Notes under the pieces: generated by a model | What the model was told of the DNA's origin: nothing | The model's database searches: none | The model's input: the letters and a program-made list of their open reading frames with translations, nothing else | Part shown: in pieces, positions 36,525-48,422 of the stretch | Position numbering within the stretch: position 1 is the stretch's first letter | Layout of the letters: the number at the start of each line of letters is the position of its first letter | Program-made: the position numbers and the translations under genes | Origin: Phytophthora colocasiae | Lineage: Eukaryota > Oomycota > Peronosporomycetes > Peronosporales > Peronosporaceae | Assembly: GCA_018806915.1 (NCBI GenBank) | Contig: JAGKQI010000098.1 | Coordinates: 2,852,001 to 2,916,000 of the forward strand | Length of the DNA: 64,000 nucleotides | Direction: 5' to 3'

Positions 36525-36947
36525 ATGCCCAAGAAGAAAGAGCAGCTCGCAGATCGCCCTTTTAGCGGCCAGCAGGAGGCAGCAGCATCGACAGCCTACA
36601 CGACTAATGACAATGGCCGAGTTGGTGGGCGAAGGGAGGCAGGAAGCCCCGTTGAAGAAGCCACCCTTTCCGACGAAACCTCCTCGGAGAGCGATGGCGA
36701 CGAGTTTCAAGGTGACAATCTGCATTTATTAGAGCTAATATATGCCAAGAAGATGGATGTCAGAGGAAGAGCCTATTATCTCGTTTCCTGGGCCGGCTTT
36801 GAGCGCCTGACGTGGCAGAGAGCGGCGGACTTGCCTCAAGATTCGTTGGCCCGCTTCGAACAAGAGGAGCTGGGAACAGCCTGGCCTGTCGACTACAGAG
36901 CGACGATCCCAGTTGGTGTTGGTGCTGGAAGCCAAGGACGACGTTGA
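36525..36947 (+). CDS. Small chromodomain protein
   Basis: The intact frame from MPKKKEQLADRPFS at 36525 encodes 140 residues. The first 70 are polar and low-complexity. The segment LLELIYAKKMDVRGRAYYLV followed by SWAGFERLTWQRAADLP matches the chromodomain pattern (Y-[YL]-V-x-W-x-G-[FY]...TW), a fold that binds methylated lysines on histone tails. An upstream in-frame Met at 36510 is possible, but the Lys-rich start is more natural. It could be a small host chromatin protein or a fragment released from a chromodomain retrotransposon. It is not the chromodomain of the neighbouring Gypsy, whose sequence differs. Confidence 0.55.
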   Translation: MPKKKEQLADRPFSGQQEAAASTAYTTNDNGRVGGRREAGSPVEEATLSDETSSESDGDEFQGDNLHLLELIYAKKMDVRGRAYYLVSWAGFERLTWQRAADLPQDSLARFEQEELGTAWPVDYRATIPVGVGAGSQGRR

Positions 36948-37045
36948 TAAAACAACAATAAAGCAAGATTGCGGAAATATTTATTATTGCTTCAACTATA
37001 AATTGAAACATGTATTATTTCAATGAGGATCGTCCAGTTCAATTT

Positions 37046-37492
37046 TTACTGTATTGGCGGACCTCTGCTTGTTACTACTCTTTCAACTTCAGCACACAAG
37101 AAGTCCAGGACACGCGGTAGATTCGAGTTGGCTGCTCCTTCGCCATGTAAACGTCGATTCTGGTGCTCCACCTCCTCTCCAACCGTAAAGCGGTCGTGGA
37201 TTTTCGGTAACGCGAAGACAACGCGCGCTTCGTTCAGGTACGCGTGGAAATCGTGTACGAACTGAACTTGTCCTGCCGTTTGGACGGATCCAGGACGGTC
37301 TCGGCGTACAAGACGAATGGCAAACTCTGGTCGGATATTATGGAGGAAAATGAGCGCATAGGCGATGCCCGTACGACCGTAGCCAGCATGGCACTGCACA
37401 GCGACCCGGTGGTGGCCAGTCTAGTCAGCAAGACGGAGGCGATGACTTTGACGATGTCACCATCAAGGTCAAAGATCAGTACGCTGCACTAA
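37046..37492 (-). pseudogene. Protein tyrosine/dual-specificity phosphatase fragment
   Basis: The minus strand carries VQCHAGYGRTGIAYALIF, the CX5R phosphatase P-loop with catalytic Cys and Arg. It is followed by FAIRLVRRDRPGSVQTAGQV, FVHDFHAYL and a C-terminal LPRVLDFLCAEVERV, a pattern like the PTPDC1 group of phosphatases. Just upstream, DLDGDIVKVIASVLLTRL fits the helix before the P-loop but lies in another frame, so one base is missing or added at about 37415. A Gypsy element begins 5 bases beyond 37492, and the N-terminal half is not next to it. The gene is broken. Residual upstream sequence may lie at 43176-43380. Confidence 0.65.
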
Positions 37493-37497
37493 CCACC
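37493..37497. repeat. Target site duplication ccacc (left) of the Gypsy element
   Basis: The 5 bases before the LTR (ccacc) are repeated at 43176-43180 after the other LTR, as expected for Gypsy integration. Confidence 0.85.
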
Positions 37498-37788
37498 TGT
37501 AGTGTCTGCAGGAGTTGAAGACACAATGGGGGAGTCGGCAAACTCCCAGGTAGATGTGGCGGAAGTCTACTTCATTGGAAATTAACTAGTGAGTAGTCCT
37601 ATTCTACTCTTCCTGGCGCTCTGGTTCGAGCGCTTGAATTTGTTTGGTTGGCTGCTTGCATTGCCGTCGGAGAGATTGGGCCGCCGCCGGAGAGACTGGG
37701 CCGCCGTCGGCGCACTCGTAGCAAGGCAGTATCAACTTGGTGCTGCAACGACACCCTGGGCATGGCTGGTGAGTATCCCCGCACTACA
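37498..37788 (-). repeat. 3' LTR of the Gypsy element
   Basis: 291 bp, matching 42885-43175 with about five substitutions. It is the 3' LTR because the element is coded on the minus strand. Confidence 0.9.
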
Positions 37789-37807
37789 CTGCCCCCCCCC
37801 CCCCCCC
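37789..37807 (-). promoter_or_regulatory. Polypurine tract of the Gypsy element
   Basis: On the coding strand the bases next to the 3' LTR read G16-CAG before TGTAGTG. This is an extreme poly-G polypurine tract, at the position where plus-strand DNA synthesis is primed. Confidence 0.7.
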
Positions 37808-38083
37808 AAGCCGTGTCCAGGTAAGAGCAGTGCCACGCGGCGGGCTTATGTAACCCAAGTCGCTGATTGTAATGGTCCGCCGTATCCATGTACCGGCTGT
37901 ATCACAGGTGTTACAGGTTCAACACGTTGAAGTTGATCTGTATGCATTTTTGGTGGAGTCAATATTGATTGTTTCTCACTGGGATAATGATGGATGCAAT
38001 GTTCATTGCTTAGACTACGTGGTAGTAAGCCGAATTACGAAAAAACAAACAAATGTTGATTGCAAAAAACTATTGGAGCTTTT

Positions 38084-41000
38084 TTATAGAATTTTTGTAT
38101 GGAGATTCTCCCAGTACTTGCGCATCTTGGTATCTTGCTTTTGCATGTACTGGTCTAGTAGAACCTTGATTTCTTTTGCTAGGGAAATCAACGGTTCCCA
38201 CGAGTCTTCTACAGACTCCAGGCCTTTCCAACCGACTAGGATCTCCGTTGATAAGACGCAAGGCCCAGAGATCATCTATTGCTGCTTTGCCTTCTCGTGA
38301 AAAATTAATCCATCGTCGCAGTGTTTTGCCCTTGAACGAGAGCCGCATGGATGCCGGCGCATAGTCAAAATCGAAAGCGTCGCAAAGGATCCCTTTGATA
38401 GAAGAGTTCCAGCGATGCTTTTTCAGCTGTTCGATGGCCAGAATGATGCCCTGGGCAGCCACATGCTCTAGGATATCCTCCGTCACGTCCAAACTACTGT
38501 CTATATAGAACTTGAGACGTGACGGGTGGACATCTAGCTCGTCTCCTGTGACGAGATGGCTCACTCGGAACGAGTGGGGGTCCGCACGGACAACCCTGTA
38601 CGGTCCCTGTCAGGTAACAAGGAGCTTGTTGCCCTTCTTTTCATCGACACGGGAACGTAGTCCCCCACGTCAAAGTTGACGGTGTTCTCGCCTCGCGCCC
38701 GTTTCTTGTTAAGGAGGCGCTGTTTGAGGCGATGGTCCGCGACGGGCTTGTGCATCTCCTGTAAACTGGAGCGCAATGTGGCCAAGAGGTCCGAGATAGC
38801 AGCTGCTGTTTGCGGCAGTTTGACCAGCTTCTTGGATCTAGCATCGTAGAACTCGGCGAGGGGCGTCGGGCATGGCAATCCCGTAAATAGCTCTGTCGGA
38901 GCGTGGTTGCCAAGTGATTGCACTGCAGTATGGTTTAGGCTCGACTGTACGAGCGGTATCAGGTAGACCCAGTCCTTCGTAGAGATTTTGTACTCCAGGA
39001 TCATCGCCCGAAAAACTTGTAGCACGTCACGGTTGACACGCTCTACAGACCCATTGATCCATGGACTGTAGGCGACAGTAAATTGCTGTCGCGTCTTGAG
39101 CCGCCGCGATAGTTCGGCCACCACCTCGTTTTTGAAATGGCTACCGTTGTCGCTAACCCAGGTTGGCGGAGCTCCAAACCGGCTGTGCCAGTCCAGAATG
39201 GCCGCTGTGGCCACCGCGCTGTCGGCTGTGTCACAGATGACCAGTTCGCAGAAGTGCGTGGCATGATCTTTTAGCACCAGCAAATATTTACTGCTGCCGA
39301 AGGGCTCGCCGACATTGAGAAAATCCCAGTGTAGAACACCGTTGCGCTCATTGCAATCGATAGTTTCACTACAATTTGTCCACCTTTGACGTGAGGGCAG
39401 AGCAGGCAGGCAGCCACAAAGTCGTGCACGACGCGATGTATGTCGACAACGTGGAATAGTCGACGTAGGTGGTTAACCATTGCCTGCTCGCCTCGGTGGC
39501 CTTGGGCTCCGCAGTGTGCTACAATACACAGGCGTCTGATCAGGTCTGAGCACTCCCGAGGAATCCAAAGAGCGTTGTTGATTCGCAGTGCGTTGTGAGA
39601 GTCTTTTGTAGCTCCAGGTGGCGGTCGATGTTTCTTCTGAGCAATAACGATCTCATCAAACGATGACCAAACGAATCCTGATTCATCGAGCGGCCGTAGA
39701 GCAGCTTGTGTGCTCGACCTTGTAGTCCCGTCCTTAGGTTTGCGCCCACGTCGAATGAGGCGCTTCATCTTGAACGACGTGGTGGGCTGGCCAGCCCACC
39801 GTGAGAGCATGTCCGCCCAAACGTTCAACGCTCCTTCAACGTGTTCAATGATGTAGCGGTGGGACATCATCTTGATAGCCCAGCGCAAGAGCTTCCCCCG
39901 GATGTGCTTCTTAACGCTCGCATGGGGGGCGAACACGTGAATGAGGTTTTGGTGATCGCAAAATAATCGGAAGGGGATCGGACGTAGCAGCAGATAGTCA
40001 AGCTTATCGCAAGCCACAACTATAGGTAGGCCTCTTTTTCAATGACATTCCAGTTGAGTTGCGCTCCACGAAAAGTTCCGCTCAAACAGTCAACAGCTTG
40101 TGCCGCTGAGCTGTCACGTCGGCCTTCGCGTGACCACGATATAAACCAACCTCAGACGCGTCCGTGAAAACACAGGTAGTAGCTGTGTCGTCCGGTAAAG
40201 CTAGTGTGGCAGATGTGGCCAACAATACCTTGATCTGGTCATAGGCAGCCTTCTCATCGCCCGATAACTCAATGGAGATGCCACTTGCCACGCGTTTTGT
40301 CCGCTTTTCGTTGCTCAACGCTTTATCTAATCGCTGTTGTAGCAGGTCGATAGCGCGCGCATAATCCACAATGGACTCGCGCATCCAATTTGATGCGCAC
40401 AAGAACTGTTGCAGTTGCCCAGCATTTGTCGGGTACGGCATAGCTCGAAGCGTGTCAATCCGCTCAGGATCATGGGAGACACCATCGCACGAGATCACGC
40501 GGCCACACCACTTCACTGTCTGTTGGTACAAGCTTGACTTCTTGGCGCTGAGCTTAAGGCCGTGCTTGGCGGCGAGATTCAGGAACTGCTCGAGCTTCGC
40601 TACGTAGGTGTCGATGTCGTCGGCAAACAACAAAAGGTCGTCGATCCAGATGACTAGGAATTCGTACAGCAGAGACTCGAAGCACTTCTCCATAGTTTGT
40701 TGGAAATGTACCGCAGCGTCACACGAGACTTGAGAAACACGCTTAGGTGTGTAGATCATGGCGTCAGTAATGTACGACATTAGCTCCTTGCTCAGGATGT
40801 GCAGCGGTAGCTGCCAGAAACCTTTGAGAAGGTCGAGTAAACCAAAATGCCTCTTGCCCTTGGTGCACTCTAACAACGTCGTCATGTGCGGCATCGTGCT
40901 GATCATGGCTTCGGTGAGATCATTGACCAAACGATAATCGCAAGTTTGGCGGTATTCGTCGTCACTCACACCTGCTTTGCGAACCGGTAGTATTGGGCTG

Positions 41001-42850
41001 GCCCATCGGCTCTCAGGGTTTTCATAAACCCAGCCAAGTTGCACCAGCTTTGCGTTGAATTCCCTGAGGAATTTTCGCACGGCTGGCGGATACTGTCTCG
41101 GTTTGCTTTTCACTGCGGATGCACCCGCTTTGAGTCGGATGCGAAGCGGCTTGACTTTAGCTAGTGGGTCGTTACCCAACGCCAGACGCCAAACATCGTG
41201 CTTGAGCACGATAGCCCGAAGTTTGGGCTCCAAACGGGGTTGGAAGCCATGTTCTAAGGCTGTACACACCATCTTCTCGATTGCTTCGTGCAGCTCTCTG
41301 TCAGTCGGGTCTGGCCCAGAGCCAGGCAACATCTCGTCGAGGTCGACTGGGTCATCTTCAACATCGTCAACACGCTCCGCGAGTTGTTCCAACTGACGAT
41401 CGATGTCGATGCCTAACTCTTTCAGAACGTCTTGCCCGAGGATGAACTCCGGTTCATCTCCGTCGAGGAAGAGGTATTCCACAGGCTTGTGCAAGGCCAC
41501 CGGACCGGCGGCAGTGTTCAACAACACGCGGAGGTGCACCGCATCCGTGCATATAATCTCATGCTCTGCAACAGTGACGTTCTCCACAGGCGTCGCTAGA
41601 CGGGTCAACTTGACCGACGGATCCCGCAGGGCTAACTCGTTGACATGGGCCCGACTAATTGCGGTCCTGTCTGCACCGGTGTCCGCACAGTACGGTAGCT
41701 CCATCATGTCGTTCAACATCACTGTCTTCTCATCAGACGGGATACACTCGCGAAGCCGCTTCAGGCGCGCACCGTCCTTTTTGTCGCTGTTGTTGCGCTG
41801 GTCCCGCAGTTTCCGGCGAATTTCGGCCTTTTCATCCTCAGTTGCCGTAGGACACTCCGACAACCAATGCATGCCTTCACAATGCGGGCATGGTTTAGGA
41901 GGCACCTTAGGACGGTCGACCTGAGGCTTTATAGGCTGAGCTCCAGTCACCGATCGCTGCCCACTGCTCGACGCGTCCCTTTTGGCCGCTTTACTCGGCC
42001 TTTGTGTCTGTCCCTTATTCTCACCCTCACCACGCTCGCGTTTTTCACGCTTTTGGCGTTGGAAGACCTTATCATGCTCTAAATCTTTTTCAAGAATGAG
42101 ATCACGGAGCGCAACCTCGTCTTCCTTGGCCCTACGGTTCTGGAAACGGACAGTTCGTTCAACATCTTGCCGAAGCGCTTGTGGCTCCAGTGAAGACATC
42201 AAGATGCGACAGAGCTTCTTCTTTTCAGTGTCATCACTAAAGAAATTGCGCCAGCCGTTGTCGTCGATGATGTCATGACACGACTTGAAATACTGAATTA
42301 CTCGCTCGCTGGCGTCCGATTCCTTCAAGTTCATATGCAACTTGTTGCGCATTTCGAGGTCGATGTCAGGAACATTGTTGTTTTTGACACTCGAGATGAT
42401 TCGGTCGACCTCCGACACAATGTGGTCGTCAGTCACCTCATCAATCGATATGTGCCACCGTAGGCGGCACCAGAGACGAAGCAGCCCTTGGTCGAAAGTC
42501 GTCTTCACCGGGACGATCACATCGTTCGCTCCGTCTTTCGCGCGAGACCGAGCAGTTTCCTCGTAATCTCGGCGATCCTTTCGCCACTGTACTAAAGCGG
42601 CATGCGACGTGCTCGAGATCCTCGGGGGTATGAGCGGCGTGAACAGCGGTGTCGTAGCGAAAACATCTCCCACAACGGTATTGCTACCATTCGCGTGCGC
42701 TCGAGGCTGAGTATTCGTCGGGGGTGCGGCTGTGGCAGCTCTCGGAGCATCAGTGCCTGAGCTGGGACGAGAGTCTGATCGAGAACTCTGTCGACCGCTT
42801 CGTCCACTAGGTGGCGATGCGCTCTTGCTTCCTGAACGCGTGTTCGCTAT
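38084..42850 (-). pseudogene. Gypsy gag-pol with terminal chromodomain
   Basis: The main frame 42673-40082 (863 codons) encodes Gag, a zinc knuckle CPHCEGMHWLSECP, a retropepsin site CADTGADRTAI, and a reverse transcriptase with LVIWIDDLLLFADD, where the usual YxDD box is WIDD. RNase H sequence (EHVEGALNVWADMLSRW) and an HHCC zinc domain (HRGEQAMVNHL, then CLLCPH) follow in 40017-39271. The integrase core (WVSDNGSHF with Asp, NGSVERVNRD with Glu) is in 39283-38561. The integrase tail and a chromodomain (VGWKGLESVEDSWEPL) are in 38564-38084. At least three frameshifts separate these parts. The Gag frame is open upstream of 42673 to ANTRSGSKSASPP, where the codon in the start position is ATA (42850-42848). 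Confidence 0.88.
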
Positions 42851-42884
42851 GGTCTTGAATGCAGGATACTGCTAAAGAATTCTT

Positions 42885-43175
42885 TGTAGTGTCTGCAGGA
42901 GTTGAAGACACAATGGGGGAGTCGGCAAACTCCCAGGTAAATGTGGCGGAAGTCTACTTCAGTGGAAATTGACTAGTGAGTAGTTCTATTCTACTCTTCC
43001 TGGCGCTCTGGTTCGAGCGCTTGAATTTGCTTGGTTGGCTGCTTGCATTGCCGTCGGAGAGATTGGGCCGCCGCCGGAGAGACTGGGCCGCCGTCGGCGC
43101 ACTCGTAGCAAGGCAGTATCAACTTGGTGCTGCAACGACACCCTGGGCATGGCTGGTGAGTATCCCCGCACTACA
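42885..43175 (-). repeat. 5' LTR of the Gypsy element
   Basis: 291 bp with termini tgtagtg and cactaca, followed by the target duplication ccacc at 43176-43180. Confidence 0.9.
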
Positions 43176-43482
43176 CCACCCTTCTTGTCCAGAGACGATT
43201 TCGAGCCACTAGACTTTGCCACTCTGTAGGCGTCGGGTTCCCGCGGCGGTATCTCAATACCATCTCACTGAGCGACAAAGCTGAAGTCCAGATACGTCCG
43301 GATACCAAGTTTTTTTACAAGCTTTATCCAACGCTGCCTCGAACGCTAACATCAGATTTGAAATAGGTACATACCCAGTCTAAGTCACTTCCCAGTGGGA
43401 AGTTCCCACATGTAAAATACAAACCCGCTGTCCTTCATGCATGTGTAGTCAGGCCAGCTCGCGCTCACGTATTTTTCACAAC
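43176..43482 (-). other. Host sequence between two retrotransposons
   Basis: On the minus strand a frame is open from about 43310 to the Gypsy site, with MVLRYRRGNPTPTEWQ and ARNRLWTRRVV. If the Gypsy and one ccacc are removed it continues a few codons to a stop. It may be a remnant of the phosphatase gene at 37 kb or an unrelated gene. The rest would be the 3' flank of the acyltransferase gene. Confidence 0.35.
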
Positions 43483-43561
43483 CTATGGAGACGAACTAAC
43501 TGCTGCTGTAGATCCTCGAGCCTCTAGCTGGGTTAATTGCCGTGATAAGTACTGCGCCATC
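43483..43561 (-). pseudogene. Detached C-terminus of acyltransferase gene 1
   Basis: Reading from the Copia insertion site, the minus strand gives MAQYLSRQLTQLEARG and stops at 43485-43483. Removing the Copia and one copy of ccatc joins it in frame to the main part (49790-48650). The total of 1215 bases is 405 codons including the stop. The tail resembles the end of the neighbouring paralogue (CQRLAVALAKRLTQFGG). Confidence 0.75.
43557..43561. repeat. Target site duplication ccatc (left) of the Copia element
   Basis: The same 5 bases are found at 48650-48654 on the other side. Confidence 0.88.
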
Positions 43562-43788
43562 TGTTGTAAGTTTGACTTGAGCTAGACGAAGTAGATTGGA
43601 GACTGATGTATTATGTAGTTAGATAAAAGGCCGAATGCCTGTGTCAATATGCATGCCTCCTGTGAGGAGTTTCTCAACTTCCCGTACTCCTACGTCCCGT
43701 ACGGAGATTCCTCACCTTCTCGTGTCCTGCGAAGATACACTTCATCTCAACAGCTTCTCAGGATCTGGATCTTCGCCATCTTCCGACA
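43562..43788 (-). repeat. 3' LTR of the Copia element
   Basis: 227 bp. It has a 10-base insertion (about gtagttagat, near 43616) that splits the TATA-like stretch seen in the 5' LTR. On the coding strand it is preceded by the purine tract gggaaggag. Confidence 0.9.
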
Positions 43789-43803
43789 CTCCTTCCCGCG
43801 ACG

Positions 43804-46800
43804 TCATCCTGTCAGCATCACCAGCTCACGAATTTCCTTGAGTCGAGGCGCTGGTAGAGCTTTCGTCAGTATGTCGGCGCGCATCCTCTTAGACTCACAG
43901 TACGCCACGGCGATTATTTTCTTTTTGACGAAGTCCTTTACGAACTTGTGGCGTGTATCGATATGCTTGGCTCTGCCGGATGTGTCCTCGCCTTCTAGTT
44001 GAGCAATAGCCGCTTGATTGTCCACGTAAAGTACCGACGGCACTCGTAACTTCAATCCAATTTCTTTTAAGCACTCCATAATACCTAGCATTTCTGCTGT
44101 AATACGTGACGCAGCTACGAACTCTGACTCCATCGTCGAGAGTGAGACACAAGCCTGCTTCTTGCAGATCCAGGAAACCACGGCACCTGCCACCATAACA
44201 ACCCCACCCGTCACAGATTTTCTGTCTTCCTTATCAGATGCGTAGTCGGCATCACTAAACGCCTCCACCATCACGTCGTTGTCCGCTACGCTCTCGTCTG
44301 TGTCCATCACGAATTTCAGATGCTTCGTGCCCTTCAAGTATCTTGCGATTCGTTTTGCTAATCTACAGTCGCGCTCACGTGGTGCATGTGAGTTTCTTGT
44401 AACTCGATGAACTGCAAACGAGATGTCGGGCCTCGTACATCTTGCAATCCACAGCAAACTTCCAACCAATGATTGGAAGGTTTGTGCTGTTGGGCGCCCG
44501 GGCGCTCCAGCACTTCCACTTGGCAGTAGCTCTCCAGGTTCCTCACCATCGTGGTCATCCCCGATTGGAGTTCTCACGGGTACTGCATTATCCAGCTGGA
44601 ACTTTACCAGCATATCCTCGATCACCTTTTCTTGATCCAATGTCCATCCGCTCTTGTCGTCGTAGTTGAACGAGACCCCCAGGAACTTCGACACCACTCC
44701 AAGGTCCTTCAAATCCACTACCTGCATGTCTGTAAAGAACTGGTCTACTTTAGCAACACTCGTAGCCGTCACCAGGATATCATCCACGTAAATACCCACA
44801 AGTGTCATACCATCTTTCTCATCCTTGATGTACAAACAACTGTCCGAAAAGCACTGCAGGAAACCTAGCGAGACGAGAATCGAGTGTAGCAATTGGTTCC
44901 ACAGTCTTCCAGACTGTTTTAACCCGTACAGTCCCTTTTCCAACAGCAACGCTAACTCGTACTTGCTATTCACTCCCAGCGTACGGAGCTGCTCGTCGGT
45001 AAATTCCATCCCCTTCGGAATAAGAAGCAAAATGACCAAATTTTCTTCTTTTTTCGCTTTGACGTAAGCGCTTGGTACATCGCCGTGCCGAGCTGGAACA
45101 TTCCAGATTCTTGACACCACCAGAATAACTCTTCCAGAAGTCAATTCGAGAACTGCTGAAAACGTGTACGTGTAATCTACACCGTACTCCTGTTCATCGC
45201 CGCGAGCCACTAATCGTGCCTTGTACCTTTCCACCGTGCCGTCCGCATGAGTCTTCAGTTTGAACACCCACTTGGTGTGCAGAAGCTTGGCGTTCTCAGG
45301 TTTCCTCACTACTCGCCATGTTTCGTTCTGCTCGAGAGCTTCAATCTCCTCCCGAATTGCTTGTTTCCACTTGTTCGCTCGCGGATCTCGCATCGCTTGC
45401 CTATAGTTCTTGGGATCTTCTAGCACGACCGAGTTTACTCTGTCCACTGGCACATGTTTCGCTCCCATGTTCCGTGTTCTCATGCGTGTCACCGGTTCTT
45501 CTTCAGCTGGCAACTTCTCATCGTCAGCATTACCAGCTCCTTCCACTTCGTCAGCTTCTTCATGTCTTGAAGCTTGGTTCTTATTCTTGTTCTTCTTCTT
45601 TCTGGATTTATCTTTTTTCGAGTTGGTCTTGTTTGTCGTCTTCTTTTGCTTGGTGACTCCTTCGCGATCTTCAACAGCTCTTTTCAACTCTGGATCCTCG
45701 CGTTCGAGCTGTAATTGCAGCTGCTCGTTCTGCTTGCTGTTCAAGGTCTCCACGTTCTTGATATGCTGAGTAGTTATTACGATTCTGTCCTTGGGCAGGT
45801 AAACTTTGAAGCCTTTGGTTTCGTCATTTTTTCCCACGATCATCCCCACTTCAGCCCTTGGTTTCCACGACTTTTTGCCAGGATTTCTGTAAGCAGTGCA
45901 GGAGCTGCCGAACACCTCTATCTCTGACAAATTCGGGACATTTCCGGTTAATAACTCGATGGGAGGCATTCGCTTTGAGTTAGCCCGACAGGAGCTCCGA
46001 TTCAGCACAAACGCCGCATATTCGACAGCATCACCCCAAAAGTAAAGAGGTAGCCCACTAGCAAACAGCATACACCTCGCAACATTCAGGATCGTCCGAT
46101 GCATGCGCTCAGCTTTCCCGTTTGAGGCCTGGTTCTCTCGCTCACTCACTTGCCGTCGGACGCCAGTCGCTTTGCAGAATGGATCCACATTTATATACTC
46201 CTTCCCGCCGTCAGTGCGGAGCACATGGATCTTGCTGTTAAATCGTTCCTCGAAATACACCAAGAATTGCTCGAAGTTCTCTGTAGCTTCCACCTTGTTC
46301 TTTGCTAGGAACACCCTCACGTAATTTGTAGAGTAGTCCACGAAATTAATCATGTATCTGTTTCCGCGTCTGTCTTTCGGAGTCATCGGGCCCTTGATAT
46401 CACTCCCAATTACACCGCCAATCTTGTCGATCGGGGCATTCGTGCCGCTGTCCTTCTTACTCTGATTGTTCTTGCATTGCTTACCCTGAGCACAGGTTAA
46501 ACAATTGAGTCTAGCCCTGCTGGTCAGCTTGATTCCCGAGCCAACCGCATCTGCCATCTTCTCCACTGTGTCATACGCGATATGTCCTAAGCGCTCGTGC
46601 AGTTCTAGCAGTGTAGTCTCGGTCACTGCAGTTTCCATTTCTTCACCTGCTTCTTCTACTGAATGACAGTATCTGCACGCACCTCCACTCCCATTGGTAC
46701 TTCGCCCATCGCGTTTACCCACAGCACCTTATTGCGTCTGAACACCTCGAAGACTTTCATCCCAGTGTCTTCTTTCACAGCATAACTTTTTCCGTTGGTG

Positions 46801-48418
46801 CGCTCTAGGAATACACCTTTCTCCTCCAATATACCATAGCTAATGATATTATCTGGCAGATTCTCTCCGTAATGAACGTCCTTTAAGTCCACTACCACCT
46901 CGTTGCCGTCTACAATTGCCCGTAGCACGACAGTTCCTTTCTTGTTCACGCGAAAATGATTTCCACTCGCTGCAACGTATCGTTCGTCACAGTCAACTGC
47001 ATCTCGCAGCAACTTCTCATCTTTGACCAGATGCACACTGGAACCACTGTCCAAGATCCACCTGTTGTTTTCTTCAGCTGCACTGGTCTTCACTGCGAGT
47101 GAGACCTTGGTCTCCTTAGTGCCACCACCTTTGTCCGGGCAACACCAAGCCAAATGCCCAATTTCGCCACAGTTGTAGCACTTGCGAGTCTCTGTTGACG
47201 CAACTCGCGCGACAGACTCATTTGCTCGTCCACTCTGGCTACCTCGACCTCCTCCACTGGTCTGACCTCCTCGACCACGACTTCCACGCCCGCCTTGGCC
47301 GCGTATGTTGTCTTGTTTGTTCATTGTCTCTTCATACTCGATCGCAAAAGACACTAACTCGGTAGCTTGTTGCAGGTAGTCCACCCTCTGCGAGTTCAAT
47401 CTGGTCAACATTGCGCTTTGTAAGTACGGAGGCGCCGACTTGCACAAGCTCTGCAAGACATGTAAATCCGAGCAGCCCGATCGTTCAGCCACGTACGTGA
47501 TGTACTGATAGTGATCAGTCCAGGTCCTATTCTTATCCTTTTCTGCTGTCATCAGCTGCAGTCCTTTAGCAGCCGAAATAGTTGTCATGTAGGGTACAAG
47601 CATCCTATTCATGACGTGTTCCAGCGTCGGTGACTCCGTTGTCCACAATGGAACCATACGTTCGAAGTAAACTAGCGCAGAACCATTGAGTTTCCCGTTT
47701 AGTGCCAAAATCCTGAATTCTTCAGGCCAGTCACCGCCGCTCATCTGTTGAGCTGCCCTCAGTCGTTGTAGGAACCGCAGTCCCATGCTTTAAAGTCTGC
47801 ACCAAGTCCAGGATAAACTTCTTTCCCTGAAAACCTTTCGAAGCCTGGCCAATCGAGGTCACGTGGTTTGGGAATTTTTACACCGAAGTTCGTCGGTGGC
47901 GAGAAGTTCTCCCCAGGTGGTGATGCTATCTTCTCTTGCTGCACTTGTGGTTGCTGAGGAGCAACTGGAGTTTCCACCGGCCGAGTCGTCACCGGAGGTT
48001 GTACTGCTGCAGGCACCGACATTGGATCGTCTAGAGATCCGACTCTCATCCGGCGATCCCTCGCCTTCAAGAAGTCGGTGAATGCGCTGGAGCCTGAGAA
48101 CGTGTTCTCGAAGGGCGACGGATGCGGCACCTCAGTGCGATGCTGCATCTGTTGCTGGAGCTTGGCCTGGTCCTTGATGAACTGCATCTGCTGCTTGGCT
48201 AACCCTTCGATGAGACCTTCAAGTCTATCAAGACGCTCAGAGCTTTCGCTTGAGTTCCGACTTCCACTCCCAGGAGCACTAGATGCGCCAGAATCCGAGT
48301 GCGCCCCTTCAAACAACTCGAACGGGTCTGAAACCACGTTCGGTCCTGAATTGTCGGCATCGCGCTCGTTGCCAGGACATTGTCGTCGTGAAGCGTCGTC
48401 AGATCCGCTTGGGCTCAT
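43804..48418 (-). pseudogene. Copia gag-pol, two frameshifts
   Basis: The start at 48418 (MSPSGSDDASRR) opens Gag (219 codons to about 47770). After a frameshift the frame 47786-46656 continues Gag with the zinc knuckle CYNCGEIGHLAWCCPD and the protease WILDSGSSVHLV. After a second shift the frame 46722-43804 (972 codons) holds the GAG-pre-integrase (LHERLGHIAYDTVEKM) and the integrase core (DIKGPMTPKDRRGNRYM, FNSKIHVLRTDGGKEY). Reverse transcriptase with YVDDILVTA (about 44780) and RNase H with EAFSDADYASDKEDRKSVTG and YVDNQAAIAQLEG follow. This domain order is that of Ty1/copia. All catalytic blocks are intact apart from the two frameshifts, which could also be sequencing errors. Confidence 0.9.
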
Positions 48419-48422
48419 AACC
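48410..48422 (-). promoter_or_regulatory. tRNA primer-binding site of the Copia element
   Basis: Directly inside the 5' LTR the coding strand reads GGTTATGAGCCC. This complements the anticodon arm GGGCUCAUAACC of initiator methionine tRNA as known from yeast and plants. It is the internal (half-tRNA) priming mode described for Drosophila copia, not 3'-end priming. The ATG in this site is also the gag start codon at 48418-48416. Confidence 0.72.

Larger units (their letters stand above)
37498..43175 (-). mobile_element. Chromodomain Gypsy LTR retrotransposon (5.68 kb)
   Basis: Two 291 bp LTRs with ends tgtagtg...cactaca flank minus-strand gag-pol coding sequence. A 5 bp duplication (ccacc) lies outside. 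The two LTRs differ at about five positions (98% identity), so insertion is fairly recent. The order zinc knuckle, protease, reverse transcriptase, RNase H, integrase, chromodomain places it in the Metaviridae-type chromovirus group. Frameshifts after the reverse transcriptase and in the integrase make this copy non-autonomous. Confidence 0.93.

Noticed and set aside
45318..45769. Long plus-strand frames across the Copia element (also 41055-41924 in the Gypsy)
   Set aside because: They are antisense shadows of gag-pol with no domain of their own.
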